DNA of 20,007 bases, taken from Saccoglossus kowalevskii. Taxonomy: Eukaryota > Hemichordata > Enteropneusta > Harrimaniidae. Position numbers and translations under genes: made by a program. Positions 8,793 through 18,150 of the stretch are shown piece by piece (within the stretch, counting starts at the first letter, position 1; each line of letters begins with the position of its first letter). The notes beneath the pieces are model-generated. The model saw nothing but the letters and a program-made list of their open reading frames with translations, did not search any database and had not been told where the DNA came from. The stretch covers positions 289,338 through 309,344 of the forward strand of contig NW_003124897.1 in NCBI RefSeq assembly GCF_000003605.2. Reading direction: 5' to 3'.

Positions 8793-11118
8793 ATTAAATG
8801 GAAAAAAGGAAAATAATATTTAATGAGTAATAAACAAAAATCATAATATAATGAAAGACAGTTGTAAGAATGAATCAGGACAGATGAAAAGAGTTCCACT
8901 CTAAGATGTATTATGTAAGAATGACAAACTCCTAAAATCTAAGTAATGTGAGAAAGTTGATGGTTTGAGTAAATAGATTTTACAGAGCAAGAAAAAATAC
9001 AGATTCAAATCTGTTATTGACTGTACAAATTATTATAATAGCAGCTGAAGTTTTGACTTAATAATTGAATAATAAATGTAGTTAATATTTAACTACAGGT
9101 AACAGAAATCTGGATATAAGACAACTGCATAAATTCACTGCTATAAAAGTCAGAAATATAATATACAACTGATTACAAGGGGAATGAATATCGTGATGTG
9201 TTGAGGCAGCAAACTGGCAAGCATTCGAGAACTGGCCATTAACTTTTTGTTGAATTTTGTGTGCATGATGATGACGGTACAGTGTACAATTTCGAATTGT
9301 AGGATTAATTAAAAGAAATTATTTGTCAAATTAAATTATTGCAGTGAAATTACCAATAATCACTGAACTGGATGTTGACTATTGGTTTCCACCATGTGTT
9401 CCTTTTCAATGATGTTCAAAGTACACAGAGTAGAAAAACACTGAAGAGTAAACCTTGACAGTTTTATACTCTCTGTACAGTAGTTGTTGTTATGAAAACA
9501 TGGATAGCAACACAAAATGAACGGCAAACAAATTAACTCAAATATGCGTGTACGATTTAAACTTGCTGCCGCAACACTTCACAGAAATCCCTTTAATACG
9601 TCTGAGAATGAGTTTTCCAGAGTTTCAGAACAAAAACCAATATTATTTCTAATTATAGTTCGTAATCGCTTTCCTTACGCAATGAAGTTCTTCCAACTAC
9701 TAACCAATATGCTACACTGAATATACAAATTTTCAAAGAAAAAAATATAAAGTTTGAAAAATGAACTTTCCTCAAGTGCCGCCACACAGAGAGAACCATG
9801 CAATATAGTTAAGTCTCATATTTATTTATTTTTCACACAAAATGGTCAATGCAATTCCAGCAAAATCCAAGAAATTCATCACAATATAAATTGACACAAG
9901 CTTAGTTTTAAAATCAAGAATGTGTTAACACTATTTGCAGTACAAAGTAATATTTGCATAACAGGCCTCTTTAACTTACTGAAGAAAAAGAAAGGAATCA
10001 TCAAGATGGCAGTAGTTAGCTTACACAAGAAATTCCAGCAAATACCTGAACCAACATATCAAAGATTGAATCACAAAGAGAGTGAAAGAAAAACACTGAA
10101 AAGAAACACACTCAAGAGAGCAATTGTAAATCACAAAACAAATGAAAACGAGAAAAAAAATATATATATATATCTGGCATGCAGAATGAGTAAGAATGAA
10201 GGCTGACCTGATTTGGTCTGTACATTGCCTAGAAAAATAGCATAAAGGAGAAAGAAAAAGGAGAAAGATAAGGGAACATGTTAGTATGCAAACCATTTTG
10301 ATTGGATGATGTGAAGTGGAAGCTCTAGTTTGGAGTTTAGTAACAAATTCTTATCTTCTGATATAATTTTAGAAAAATAGTTATTGTTTCAAAACAAAAA
10401 CAGGATTAGAATTGTTTTCAAGAATGATCTAATGGTAACTGATATCCAGTTGACCAGAAAGCCAAAGTACCGGGTATACATTTTTCAGTCATATAATTTC
10501 TGATAACGCAAAATTTGAACAAATATTCAAACACAGAGTGGAAGATAGATGTAGAGTATAAGATAAGATGTTAATCTAAACTCGCTAAATCGTAACAAGA
10601 ACCCTTAGCCACGTTTTGCTTTTTATAGTTTGGATGTTTACCATGGAAACTGCCACTCAGTGCCTAGACAATAATGTTCAACAAAATTTTGAAGACAACA
10701 TACTGTCAATTAACAACTAATTCAAAACATGAAAAAGAAATTATTTCAATCCTATGAAGCTAGAGGGTCTTAAGCCTGCTCAAGTTATGTGACAAATATA
10801 ACCTCTCAAAGTCTACCATGGAACAGGACATTTTTGTGTTTTAAAATGAGAACAATTCAGTTCTTGAAATAAATAATGACTTAATATGTAAATTTATATG
10901 AAGCATTCATTTCACATTATTGCAAAACACAACCAAGAACTTCTCAAATCTAAGAGGTATAAAGAGAACAGGTGATATGTTGTATTATGAAGAGAAGACA
11001 GTTCCCAATTGTCAACACATGAAATGAACATATATGTATGAATAGTTTACAGCAGGTTGATAATATGGAATCTAACTTTGAAAGGAGACAAACTTTTTAT
11101 CTTATTAGCCGTATGATA

Positions 11119-12495
11119 TTGATGGGATCACCCACCAACTTTTAGTCATGATGGGTCCATCACCCCCCGACTTTTAGTCATGATGGGTCCATCACCCCCA
11201 ACTTTTAGTCATGATGGGTCCATTACCCACCAACCTTTAGTCATGATGGGTCCATTACCCACCAACCTTTAGTCATGATGGGTCCATTACCCACCAACCT
11301 TTAGTCATGATGGGTCCATTATCCACCAACCTTTAGTCAAGATGGGTCCATCACCTTCGACTTTTAGTCATGATGGGTCCATTACCCACCAACCTTTAGT
11401 CATGATAGATTCAATACCCACAACCCTTAGTCATGATGGGTCCATTACCCACCGACCTTTAGTCATGATGGGTCCATTACCCACCGACCTTTAGTCATGA
11501 TGGGTCCATTACCCACCAACCTTTAGTCATGATGGGTCCATTACCCACCAACCTTTAGTCATGATGGGTCTATTACCCACCAACCTTCACTCATAATGGG
11601 TCCATTACCCACGACCCTTAGTCATGTTGGATCCATTACCCACGACCCTTAGTCATGTTGGATCCATTACCCACGACCCTTAGTCATGTTGGATCCATTA
11701 CCCACGACCCTTAGTCATGATGGATCCATTACCCACAACCCTTAGTCATGATGGGTCTATTACCCACCAACCTTCACTCATGATGGGTCCATTACCCACG
11801 ACCCTTAGTCATGATGGGTCCATTACCCACGACCCTTAGTCATGTTGGGTCCATTGCCCACGACCCTTAGTCATGTTGGATCCATTACCCACGACCCTTA
11901 GTCATGTTGGATCCATTACCCACGACCCTTAGTCATGTTGGATCCATTACCCACGACCCTTAAGCATGATGGGTCCATTACCCACGACCCTTAAGCATGA
12001 TGGGTCCATTACCCACGACCCTTAGTCATGATGGGTCTATTACCCACCAACCTTCACTCATGATGGGTCCATTACCCACGACCCTTAGTCATGATGGGTC
12101 CATTACCCATGACCCTTAGTCATGTTGGATCCATTACCCACGACCCTTAGTCATGATGGGTCCATTACCCACCGACCTTTAGTCATGATGGGTCCATTAC
12201 CCACCGACCTTTATTCATGATGGGTCCATTACCCACCGACCTTTATTCATGATTGGTTCATCACCCACCGACCTTTAGTCATGTTGGGTTCATCACCCAC
12301 CAACCTTTAGTCATGATGAGTCCATTACCCTTAGTCATGATGGGTCCATTACCCATGACCCTTAGTTATGTTGGATCCATTACCCACCGACCTTTAGTCA
12401 TGTTGGGTCCATTACCCACTGACCTTTAGTCATGTTGGGTCCATTACCCACTGACCTTTAGTCATGATTGGTTCATCACCCACCAACCTTTAGTC
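11119..12495. repeat. 31/32-bp minisatellite (about 44 copies)
   Basis: The unit has core TCATGATGGGTCCATTACCC followed by ACCAACCTTTAG, ACCGACCTTTAG or ACGACCCTTAG (31 or 32 bp). A marker unit with GGGTCTATTACCC and CCTTCACTCA recurs at 11566, 11754 and 12034, i.e. spaced by about 6 and 9 units, showing block duplication. A subfamily with GTTGGATCC occupies runs at about 11624-11700 and 11870-11950. Each intact unit can fold TGGGT-CCATT-ACCCA. It is contiguous with, and related to, the 29-bp array on its right. Confidence 0.95.
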
Positions 12496-13290
12496 AAGTA
12501 CCCACTAGCCTTCAGCAATGGGTTCAGTACCCACTAGCCTTCAGCAATGGGTTCAGTACCCACTAGCCTTCAGCAATGGGTTCAGTGCCCACTAGCCTTC
12601 AGCAATGGATTCAGTGTCCACTAGCCTTCAGCAATGTGTTCAGTACCCGCTAGCCCTCAGCAATGGGTTCAGTGCCCATTAGCCTTCAGCAATGGGTTCA
12701 GTACCCACTAGCCTTCAGCAATGGGTTCAGTGCCCACTAGCCTTCAGCAATGGGTTCAGTGCCCATTAGCCTTCAGCAATGGGTTCAGTGCCCACTAGCC
12801 ACAAACAATGGGTTAAGTACCCACTAGCCTTCAGCAATAGGTTCAGTACCCACTAGCCGTCAGCAATGGGTTCAGTGCCCACTAGGCTTCAGCAATGGGT
12901 TCAGTGCCCATTAGCCTTCAGCAATGGGTTCAGTGCCCATTAGCCTTCAGCAATGGGTTCAGTGCCCACTAGCCACAAACAATGGGTTAAGTATCCACTA
13001 ACCTTCAGCAATAGGTTCAGTGCCCACTAGCCTTCAGCAATGGGTTCAGTGCCCACTAGCCTTCAGCAATGGGTTCAGTGCCCACTAGCCTTCAACAATG
13101 GGTTCAGTGCCCACTAGCCTTCAGCAATGGGTTCAGTGCCCACTAGCCACAAACAATGGGTTAAGTACCCACTAGCCTTCTGCAATGGGAATGGTAACCT
13201 CTGACCTTCATTAATGGGTTCAGTTCCCACCAACCATCCTCGATGGGTTCAGTTCCCATCAGCCTTCAGCAATAGGTTTAGTCCCCACTC
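12496..13290. repeat. 29-bp minisatellite (about 27 copies) with 174-bp higher-order unit
   Basis: The unit is built from GGGTTCAGT(A/G)CCCACTAG and CCTTCAGCAAT. A variant in which CCTTCAG is replaced by CCACAAA, followed by GGGTTAAGT, starts at 12801, 12975 and 13149. The two gaps are exactly 174 bp (six units), so a six-unit block has been copied. The first two blocks also share AATAGGTTCAG in the following unit. The stem TGGGT-N5-ACCCA of the neighbouring 31/32-bp family is preserved here with a different loop, or with a G-T pair when the unit reads GTGCCCA. Confidence 0.94.
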
Positions 13291-13775
13291 TGATGATTTT
13301 AAATTGGACAGCTTACAATCATTGGGAAATAATTACTGCAAAATGTAAATATTTAACAAACAAAAAGCTAGACATAAATACGAAAAATTTGAAATAAAAG
13401 TTTGTCTCCATCTAGGTCACCTTAACAAGAACATGCTAGAAATGTAAGTTAGTAAAAAGATCTATCATAATAGTACATTAAGGAACAATGTTAATCTAAT
13501 AGGTTCTGAGTATACTAGAATATAGCATACTTATCACCTGATCATGTCACATGATTTAAACACAAAAGGGTCAAAGGTCAGGCAAGAGATAAATCAATGA
13601 TTTTTGTGTCAATCAGAGATATTTACTTTTAATTTCATTGTAGCCATAGTAACATGATGGGACAAGTTATGCAATATTTTATGAAAAGAAAAAATATTTG
13701 GAGAATATCAAAGTATTAGTTTATAAAAAGAGTATTTCTAAATCTATCTGCATGCTAATGACCCGGCTTACTTAC

Positions 13776-13778
13776 CAG
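13776..13778 (-). CDS. possible 3-nt CaMKII microexon (CTG) or splice decoy
   Basis: On the minus strand a pyrimidine-rich stretch (13781-13810, built on TTTG repeats) ends in CTGTCTGCAG. It is followed by only CTG and then a consensus donor GTAAGTAAG (13767-13775). If used as an exon it would be 3 nt and, set between phase-1 exons, would insert one codon's worth of sequence without breaking frame. From the 43-nt exon the junction would read A+CT, G+next exon, giving Thr then Gly or Ala. Alternatives are a non-productive splice decoy or a recursive-splicing (ratchet) point, although the classic ratchet has no bases between acceptor and donor. No longer exon ending at this donor looks plausible, because the sequence upstream is pyrimidine tract. 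RNA evidence would be decisive. Confidence 0.25.
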
Positions 13779-14156
13779 CTGCAGACAGTAAAGAAACAAC
13801 CAACAAACAAACAAATGTCATTCAAAAAGAAGCCTAAATGTATCTGTTGACTACAGTGTTCAGACTAATCTGAGAAAATCATTTAATATTCAGAATTGTC
13901 ATTGACTGTAACGTTTATATGTGCACAATAAGTTTGTGGGGAAAAAAATCTCCAGGTTCCTGCTGAACAATTATATAAAATATTTTGTCAACTTTTGGTA
14001 AAAAACCAAAATTTGGACAAAAAAAAGAAAAATGGTAGAATATTTGGCACAAATATTTGGCTCAAACATTTTTGTTTCCCATCAAATTATTATACATACT
14101 TTTATGTACCAATTAGAATTAAACAGACAATACTGAACTAATAAAATTATGTCATA

Positions 14157-14213
14157 AATGACTTTTTCCAAACGGCAAATGACTTTTTCCAAACGGCAAA
14201 TGGATTTTCCGCA
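14157..14213. repeat. 21-bp short tandem duplication
   Basis: There are two perfect copies of a 21-bp unit (AAATGACTTTTTCCAAACGG plus C) at 14157-14177 and 14178-14198, followed by a partial diverged third (AAATGGATTTTCCGC). It is a small local slippage product within intron sequence. Confidence 0.85.
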
Positions 14214-15109
14214 ATAAGCCAGTCCACTGTTAACAGTTTATTTTTTTGTATTTCATGCAAGATGCATTTTCAGTAAGCTAGCGTCTGTGAATGACTTCGC
14301 AAAAATCTAATGATTCATAGAAATTCACTTTGTACAATTAAAGATACTGATCCTGACAGTACTATTCATGTGTCATGTTGTTGTTTTTTCTTATTTTTGA
14401 GGAACAGGTAGGGAAGTATGGAACAAGTTTTCCATGGAAGGACTAATGAACATTATTTTGCAGCAAACAACAATAGATTAGAACATGATTACTGACTTTA
14501 AATGCATTATGATATAAATAACTCGTGAAAGGGTCTTGGTCTAGCGTTGCTCAGTGTAAACTTAACCAATCAAATCAGTAACGAAAAAAAGTGTATAATT
14601 CACAAACAATGACAACAGACATAATCTCTAATCACACAAAGTGTAATTTCTTGTTTTTTTGATCTACAGACATTCCTAATACATTGTACATTCTAATTGG
14701 ATTAACATGCACACAAACATATGAAATATCAACTTCAGCTCTACAAGACCAGTCTTGAAAATGTGTAAAAACCCAAAAATTAGAAAGAATTTTTTTTTTA
14801 GAGCAGTGCTGTGTTTATCACTACTGCAATTATGGCCAGAACCAGCAACCACAACTGTTCTCGCGTAAATTGTTGGAGCAATATTTTTCTACATATTGTT
14901 ATAATTTCTCAGTTAATTTTTAACCAAATGAACATAATTTCCCATTGCCTGATTGTCTCAACCTTATTTGTTGCAAAATATTAAAAAAATTGATACATTT
15001 TTGGTTGTTTTTGAGCGAGAAGTGGTGAAAGACGGGTTTAAATTACTCTCTGCAAATTATTGTTTTAAGACATCTCGAGTATGATGAAACAAGCAAAAAA
15101 TTGAATAAA

Positions 15110-15141
15110 GTTGAAATTCAATGAAGTTGAAATTCAATGAA
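15110..15141. repeat. 16-bp perfect tandem duplication
   Basis: GTTGAAATTCAATGAA occurs twice in direct succession (15110-15125 and 15126-15141). It is preceded by a related partial copy (TTGAATAAA). Confidence 0.85.
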
Positions 15142-16728
15142 ACAAATCTACTAAAATTAGTTGAATTAATTTTTCCAAGAAGCAAATATTCTACAAGCAT
15201 GGGTGTATAAAGCTGTATTGGGAGAAATTACATTTACTACAATTCAAGATTAAGGTATAGCAGAAAGTACAATATTAGACTCGGAAATATACTAAAAATG
15301 AACAATTTATGGGAAAAAAAAACTACAAAGAGCACACCTTGTGGCAAGATCAAAGAAAATTGGGGGAGGGCCGAATACTATGATAATATAAAAATTAATA
15401 AGAATCAACAGCCAGAGAGAGGTTGATGAGATAAGATGAAATGAAAATGATTATGATAATGATTTGCCTTATATGGTAATAGAATGGAAACTGAATAATT
15501 CTATGGTAGTGAAATTACTGCTACTGAAACAAAAGTAAAACGACTTAAAAAAAAGCCGCTATAAAAAAAAAAAAAAATCACCACACAAGAACGGAAGCTC
15601 TGACCTTGGCTTTGACTTTTGTTCTGTATAAAGCCCACTAAAGAGAGAGAATTAGGGAGAGAAAAAGAAAAAAATACACAAAGGAAATGGTTTGGTTTGG
15701 ATTATTACCGTGTTTGCAGATTTAATTTTATCGTGTATTGCATGCAAATGTGATGTTAAAAATGCGGCATTACTGAGAGAATGAGATGAGGACAATATTC
15801 AAGCTGATGTGAAACCATAACATTCCATTTTGTGAGTGCTATTGTCAGGAAAAATAAACAATTTCAAGATGCAATGCATTGCTATGACAATAGTAAAATT
15901 GAATCCTGCTGAGAAGTTTACTAGATTCCACAAAAGAAAAAGATTTTAGATCCTTGAAATCAAAAATCACCACTATCACTTTTGGATGATTTATTAAAAT
16001 AAATACCAATGAGAAAAATCTGTTGTGATGGAACAAAAACAAAATGGTCGCCTCTAATACACTATTATGGACACCATAGAAATAATGATGGCCACCACCA
16101 TTTTCTAACTTCTGTTTGTAAGTAGCAGGCATGGTCATTTAAAGTACAAACAATGACTTCCACAAAATGATTCTAAAATAATCAAGTAGTCAAATTACAA
16201 TTCATTCTGCATTTCAGATTTGAAGCGGTTGTCAGGGTTATACATTGAAAATAAGCATAATTGGGCATTCTGGAAAAGTTTTCAAGCAATCATATTTTTA
16301 ATACATGTACCAACCAAATCCTCACTTATGGGAATTTTATTCAACCATGAACTTCTCAGCAGATTTTTAAGGTTTTAGCCATGCTAAAAAAGGAACAAGG
16401 TGATTGTCATGGTAACAGAACTATATTTTACTAATCATCTAACATGCTCTATATTGTGTTCTATTTTAGCACAACAAATATATCTTTTGATGATGTTGAA
16501 ATTTCTGTCATGTGACCATTTCCATCCAATCAAATCATCCCCATAGTCATATGATCTCAGTCCACCAATAGTAAAGCCATACAATCATATGACCACTATC
16601 TACCAATCATATCACTGCCGGTAGATTTACATTTGTTTGTATTACATGTACATGCATTTCCTGTTTTCTTTAAACATGTTGTTTTCTGCATCCAGTAAGT
16701 CCATGCTGACAATAGCATGCAACAAGAT

Positions 16729-16950
16729 TTAACCCTTTCAGTGCTATTGTCAATTTTGGCATCATCTACAAAATTATTTTATATAGTCTGCTTCTCAAAC
16801 ATTAAATGTTGATAAAAATTGACAAATTTGATCAAAAACTAAAAGCAAAATCTGAACTAAAATAATAATGAAATTCAATGTAAATTTTAAAAATTTTAAT
16901 ATATGCAATAAATTTTGAGTGGGAAATATATCTTGCACCCAAAGGGTTAA
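16729..16950. mobile_element. TTAA-flanked MITE, piggyBac-like
   Basis: The segment begins TTAACCCTTTCAGTGC and ends GCACCCAAAGGGTTAA. Both ends carry TTAA, and the termini are inverted: CCCTTT matches perfectly, and GTGC matches after a two-base difference. TTAA target sites and termini starting CCC are the hallmark of piggyBac elements. At 222 bp with an AT-rich interior and no open frame, it would be a non-autonomous copy. The inverted repeat is short, so the assignment is less certain than the boundaries. Confidence 0.65.
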
Positions 16951-17519
16951 ATTCCATATTTATTTTGAGGTCGGTTTTCCATGCCACAAAGTGCTCTTCA
17001 TCTCAAGGCCATACCAGATGAAAATAAAATAAAAATAACTAACTTCGTTCATAAATTCAGGAAAAAAATGCATATTTTTCCATTTCTGTCCACATGCAAT
17101 TTTATTTTAGACTCATTATAGTAACAGACTATTCATGACAATCCTTATTTGGTTATAGGGAACGGGATTTTTTGGGAAAAAAAAATCATAAAACTTAAAA
17201 AGCAGAAACATTTATAATTTTCTCGCTACAAATTTCTCCATGCAAAAAAAAAAAAATAATTTTATGAACATGGACAGAAATGAGAGTGCAAAAACCTAGA
17301 CTAAAAATTCTTCTGGTCATTCTAAAACTAACTAATCTTTTGCAATGTACATGTAGATATCTTTCCTGTAAATGAATGGAATAACCCATGGATCAAACCA
17401 TTAACTTGTAGGGTTGAATTCTGTACTCCAATGTAACTTCGTTATTTGGCTGATTGAAAAAAAAAAAGTAACAATTGGAAACGTTTTTCTGCAAACAAAA
17501 AAACAGAAATGATACTTAC

Positions 17520-17562
17520 TTGAAAAATTCCGTGTTGCTAGCATGGTGGTAAGAATAGCCCC
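17520..17562 (-). CDS. CAMK2: CaMKII exon, end of calmodulin-binding/autoinhibitory segment (43 nt)
   Basis: The exon reads GAILTTMLATRNFS in phase 0 and leaves one base (A) for the next codon. It encodes the C-terminal part of the calmodulin-binding helix. The two Thr of ILTTML correspond to Thr305/Thr306 of mammalian CaMKII alpha, the inhibitory sites that block calmodulin rebinding when phosphorylated. Splice signals are very strong. On the minus strand a TACTAAC branch-point match (17594-17600) is followed by a T-rich tract and CACTAG before the exon, and the exon ends CAA|GTAAGTA (donor 17514-17519). From memory, vertebrate CAMK2 genes also use a short exon with exactly these residues, ending at the same point before the variable linker. 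A second frame is open but gives no recognisable peptide. The preceding exon is not in the window, so the intron upstream is at least 2.4 kb and holds the 19-bp minisatellite. Confidence 0.95.
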
Positions 17563-17600
17563 CTAGTGGAAAAAAAAAATAAAATACATAAATGTTAGTA
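17563..17600 (-). promoter_or_regulatory. 3' splice site of the 43-nt CaMKII exon (branch point, pyrimidine tract, AG)
   Basis: Read on the minus strand, this has TTACTAAC with the branch adenosine region at 17594-17600, then a long T-rich tract, then CCACTAG at 17563-17569, with the exon starting at 17562. It is a textbook acceptor and anchors the exon boundary. The branch sequence matches the optimal U2-pairing heptamer exactly. Confidence 0.85.
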
Positions 17601-17659
17601 AGCGTTTTTTTTTTTTTTTGGACTTAATTTAAATAGAAATGAGGCATAGCTAAGAATAA

Positions 17660-18150
17660 ATAAGATGAGTCACTTAGTGATGTGTCTTCAATTCAAGACA
17701 ATTCCAGAATGTCGTTACATACGATGCAAGCGTCTCATGTCAGCACTGACTTGAGTTGTTTTCACGTCTCCAAATTGTAATCTTTAAAACTAGATCTCCC
17801 GTATGCAAGCAAAATGACAGCTAATTAATAATCTGGTTTCTTTGTCCAAATGATTTCGAAGAATGACATTTCGATCAAGAATGAGTCAACTTCACTGGCA
17901 AAGGTCACCAAAACGATGGGAACGTGACCACACACGTCATTTGTGGTTACGCTTATATTCTCTTGGAGTTGGGGGTCAGAGCCGATACTGAGGTGCAGTT
18001 AGAGTCAGAATGAATCAAGTCTGACTCGTGAAGTTGATTGACATATGACGTGAAACCACACCTAGGAGTTACCTACTGGATGGTTGGTTTTGATCTCTAC
18101 TGCAAAGTAAGACGCTGAACACAATATTTGTCAATGTGCGTTATTTATAG
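17660..18150. promoter_or_regulatory. Candidate intronic regulatory region (CpG-enriched, AP-1/CRE-like sites)
   Basis: I count about 14 CpG dinucleotides between 17700 and 18060, roughly one per 25 bp, in a window where CpG is otherwise scarce. Two perfect TGAGTCA (AP-1 type) sites lie at 17666-17672 and 17882-17888. CRE-like ACGTCA/TGACGT cores occur at about 17934-17939 and 18046-18051, and AAAGGTCA at about 17900. The stretch lies upstream of the 43-nt exon in gene orientation. Motif matches of this length can arise by chance, so the function is inference. Confidence 0.35.

Larger units (their letters stand above)
6380..17519 (-). other. Large CaMKII intron between the 43-nt and 72-nt exons
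   Basis: This 11.1-kb intron contains the 52-bp, 31/32-bp and 29-bp arrays, the TTAA-flanked MITE and the possible 3-nt microexon, listed separately. The other stretches (6380-7734, 8793-11118, 13291-16728, 16951-17513) are AT-rich unique sequence with poly-A and poly-T runs. They hold a G-run/C13 pair at 7444-7486, a TA microsatellite near 10160, small hairpins (9078-9096, 16373-16389) and two short duplications (14157-14213, 15110-15141). Open frames of 60-97 codons here show no domain and no credible exon structure. Confidence 0.75.
1309..17562 (-). other. CAMK2: CAMK2 (CaMKII) gene segment, variable linker region
   Basis: This is the span of the recognised exons of a CaMKII gene on the minus strand. 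CaMKII is a cytosolic Ser/Thr kinase that assembles into multi-subunit holoenzymes through a C-terminal hub. A linker of variable length joins the hub to the calmodulin-regulated kinase domain. Joining 17520-17562, 6308-6379, 5341-5358 and 1309-1392 gives 217 nt, that is 72 codons plus one base, with no stop. The first exon reads GAILTTMLATRNFS, which I recognise as the CaMKII calmodulin-binding end. The last reads NKKSNGVKES...IEDEDVR, which matches the family pattern KKxDGVKES...TIEDEDVK just before the hub. Kinase exons (including KKFNARRKLK, expected directly upstream) and hub exons (ARKQEIIK, expected directly downstream) were not found and should lie outside the window. The two end exons identify the gene firmly; the middle exons rest on splice signals, phase and open frame. 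Confidence 0.93.

Noticed and set aside
7733-8899. 388-codon minus-strand open frame and its overlapping partners
   Set aside because: It is a stop-free 52-bp tandem repeat, open in all three frames and starting at GTG. It contains no domain and lies inside a CaMKII intron.
9678-9698. 21-nt minus-strand candidate exon (VGRTSL) before a GTAAGG donor
   Set aside because: VGR resembles a known CaMKII linker insert start, but the acceptor lacks a pyrimidine tract. The better acceptor just upstream gives an in-frame TAG.
9970-9980. Acceptor next to donor (CTTCAGTAAGTT) as a recursive splice site
   Set aside because: A ratchet point needs AG followed by a separate GT (CAG|GTAAGT). Here the G is shared, so after an AG cut no donor is rebuilt.
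9980-10045. 66-nt minus-strand candidate exon in phase 1 (ICWNFLCKLTTAILM...)
   Set aside because: The donor GTAAGTT is strong and the length is symmetric, but the peptide is strongly hydrophobic and ends in a run of Phe that is really a pyrimidine tract, which does not fit a polar kinase linker. The acceptor is weak.
11119-13290. CRISPR-like array (regular repeats of about 30 bp)
   Set aside because: The units are contiguous with no unique spacers and vary by point mutation, and the host is an intron-bearing animal genome. This is a minisatellite.
15845-16138. 97-codon minus-strand open frame
   Set aside because: It starts with ATG but has low-complexity hydrophobic content, no recognised domain, no splice context and AT-rich surroundings. 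It is expected by chance in 20 kb of AT-rich DNA.
18078-18104. 27-nt minus-strand exon-like segment between TTTGCAG and GTAACT
   Set aside because: The 43-nt exon needs an upstream intron of phase 0, and in that phase this segment begins with TAG. The peptide EIKTNHPV is not part of the conserved CaMKII regulatory segment, which should come directly before.
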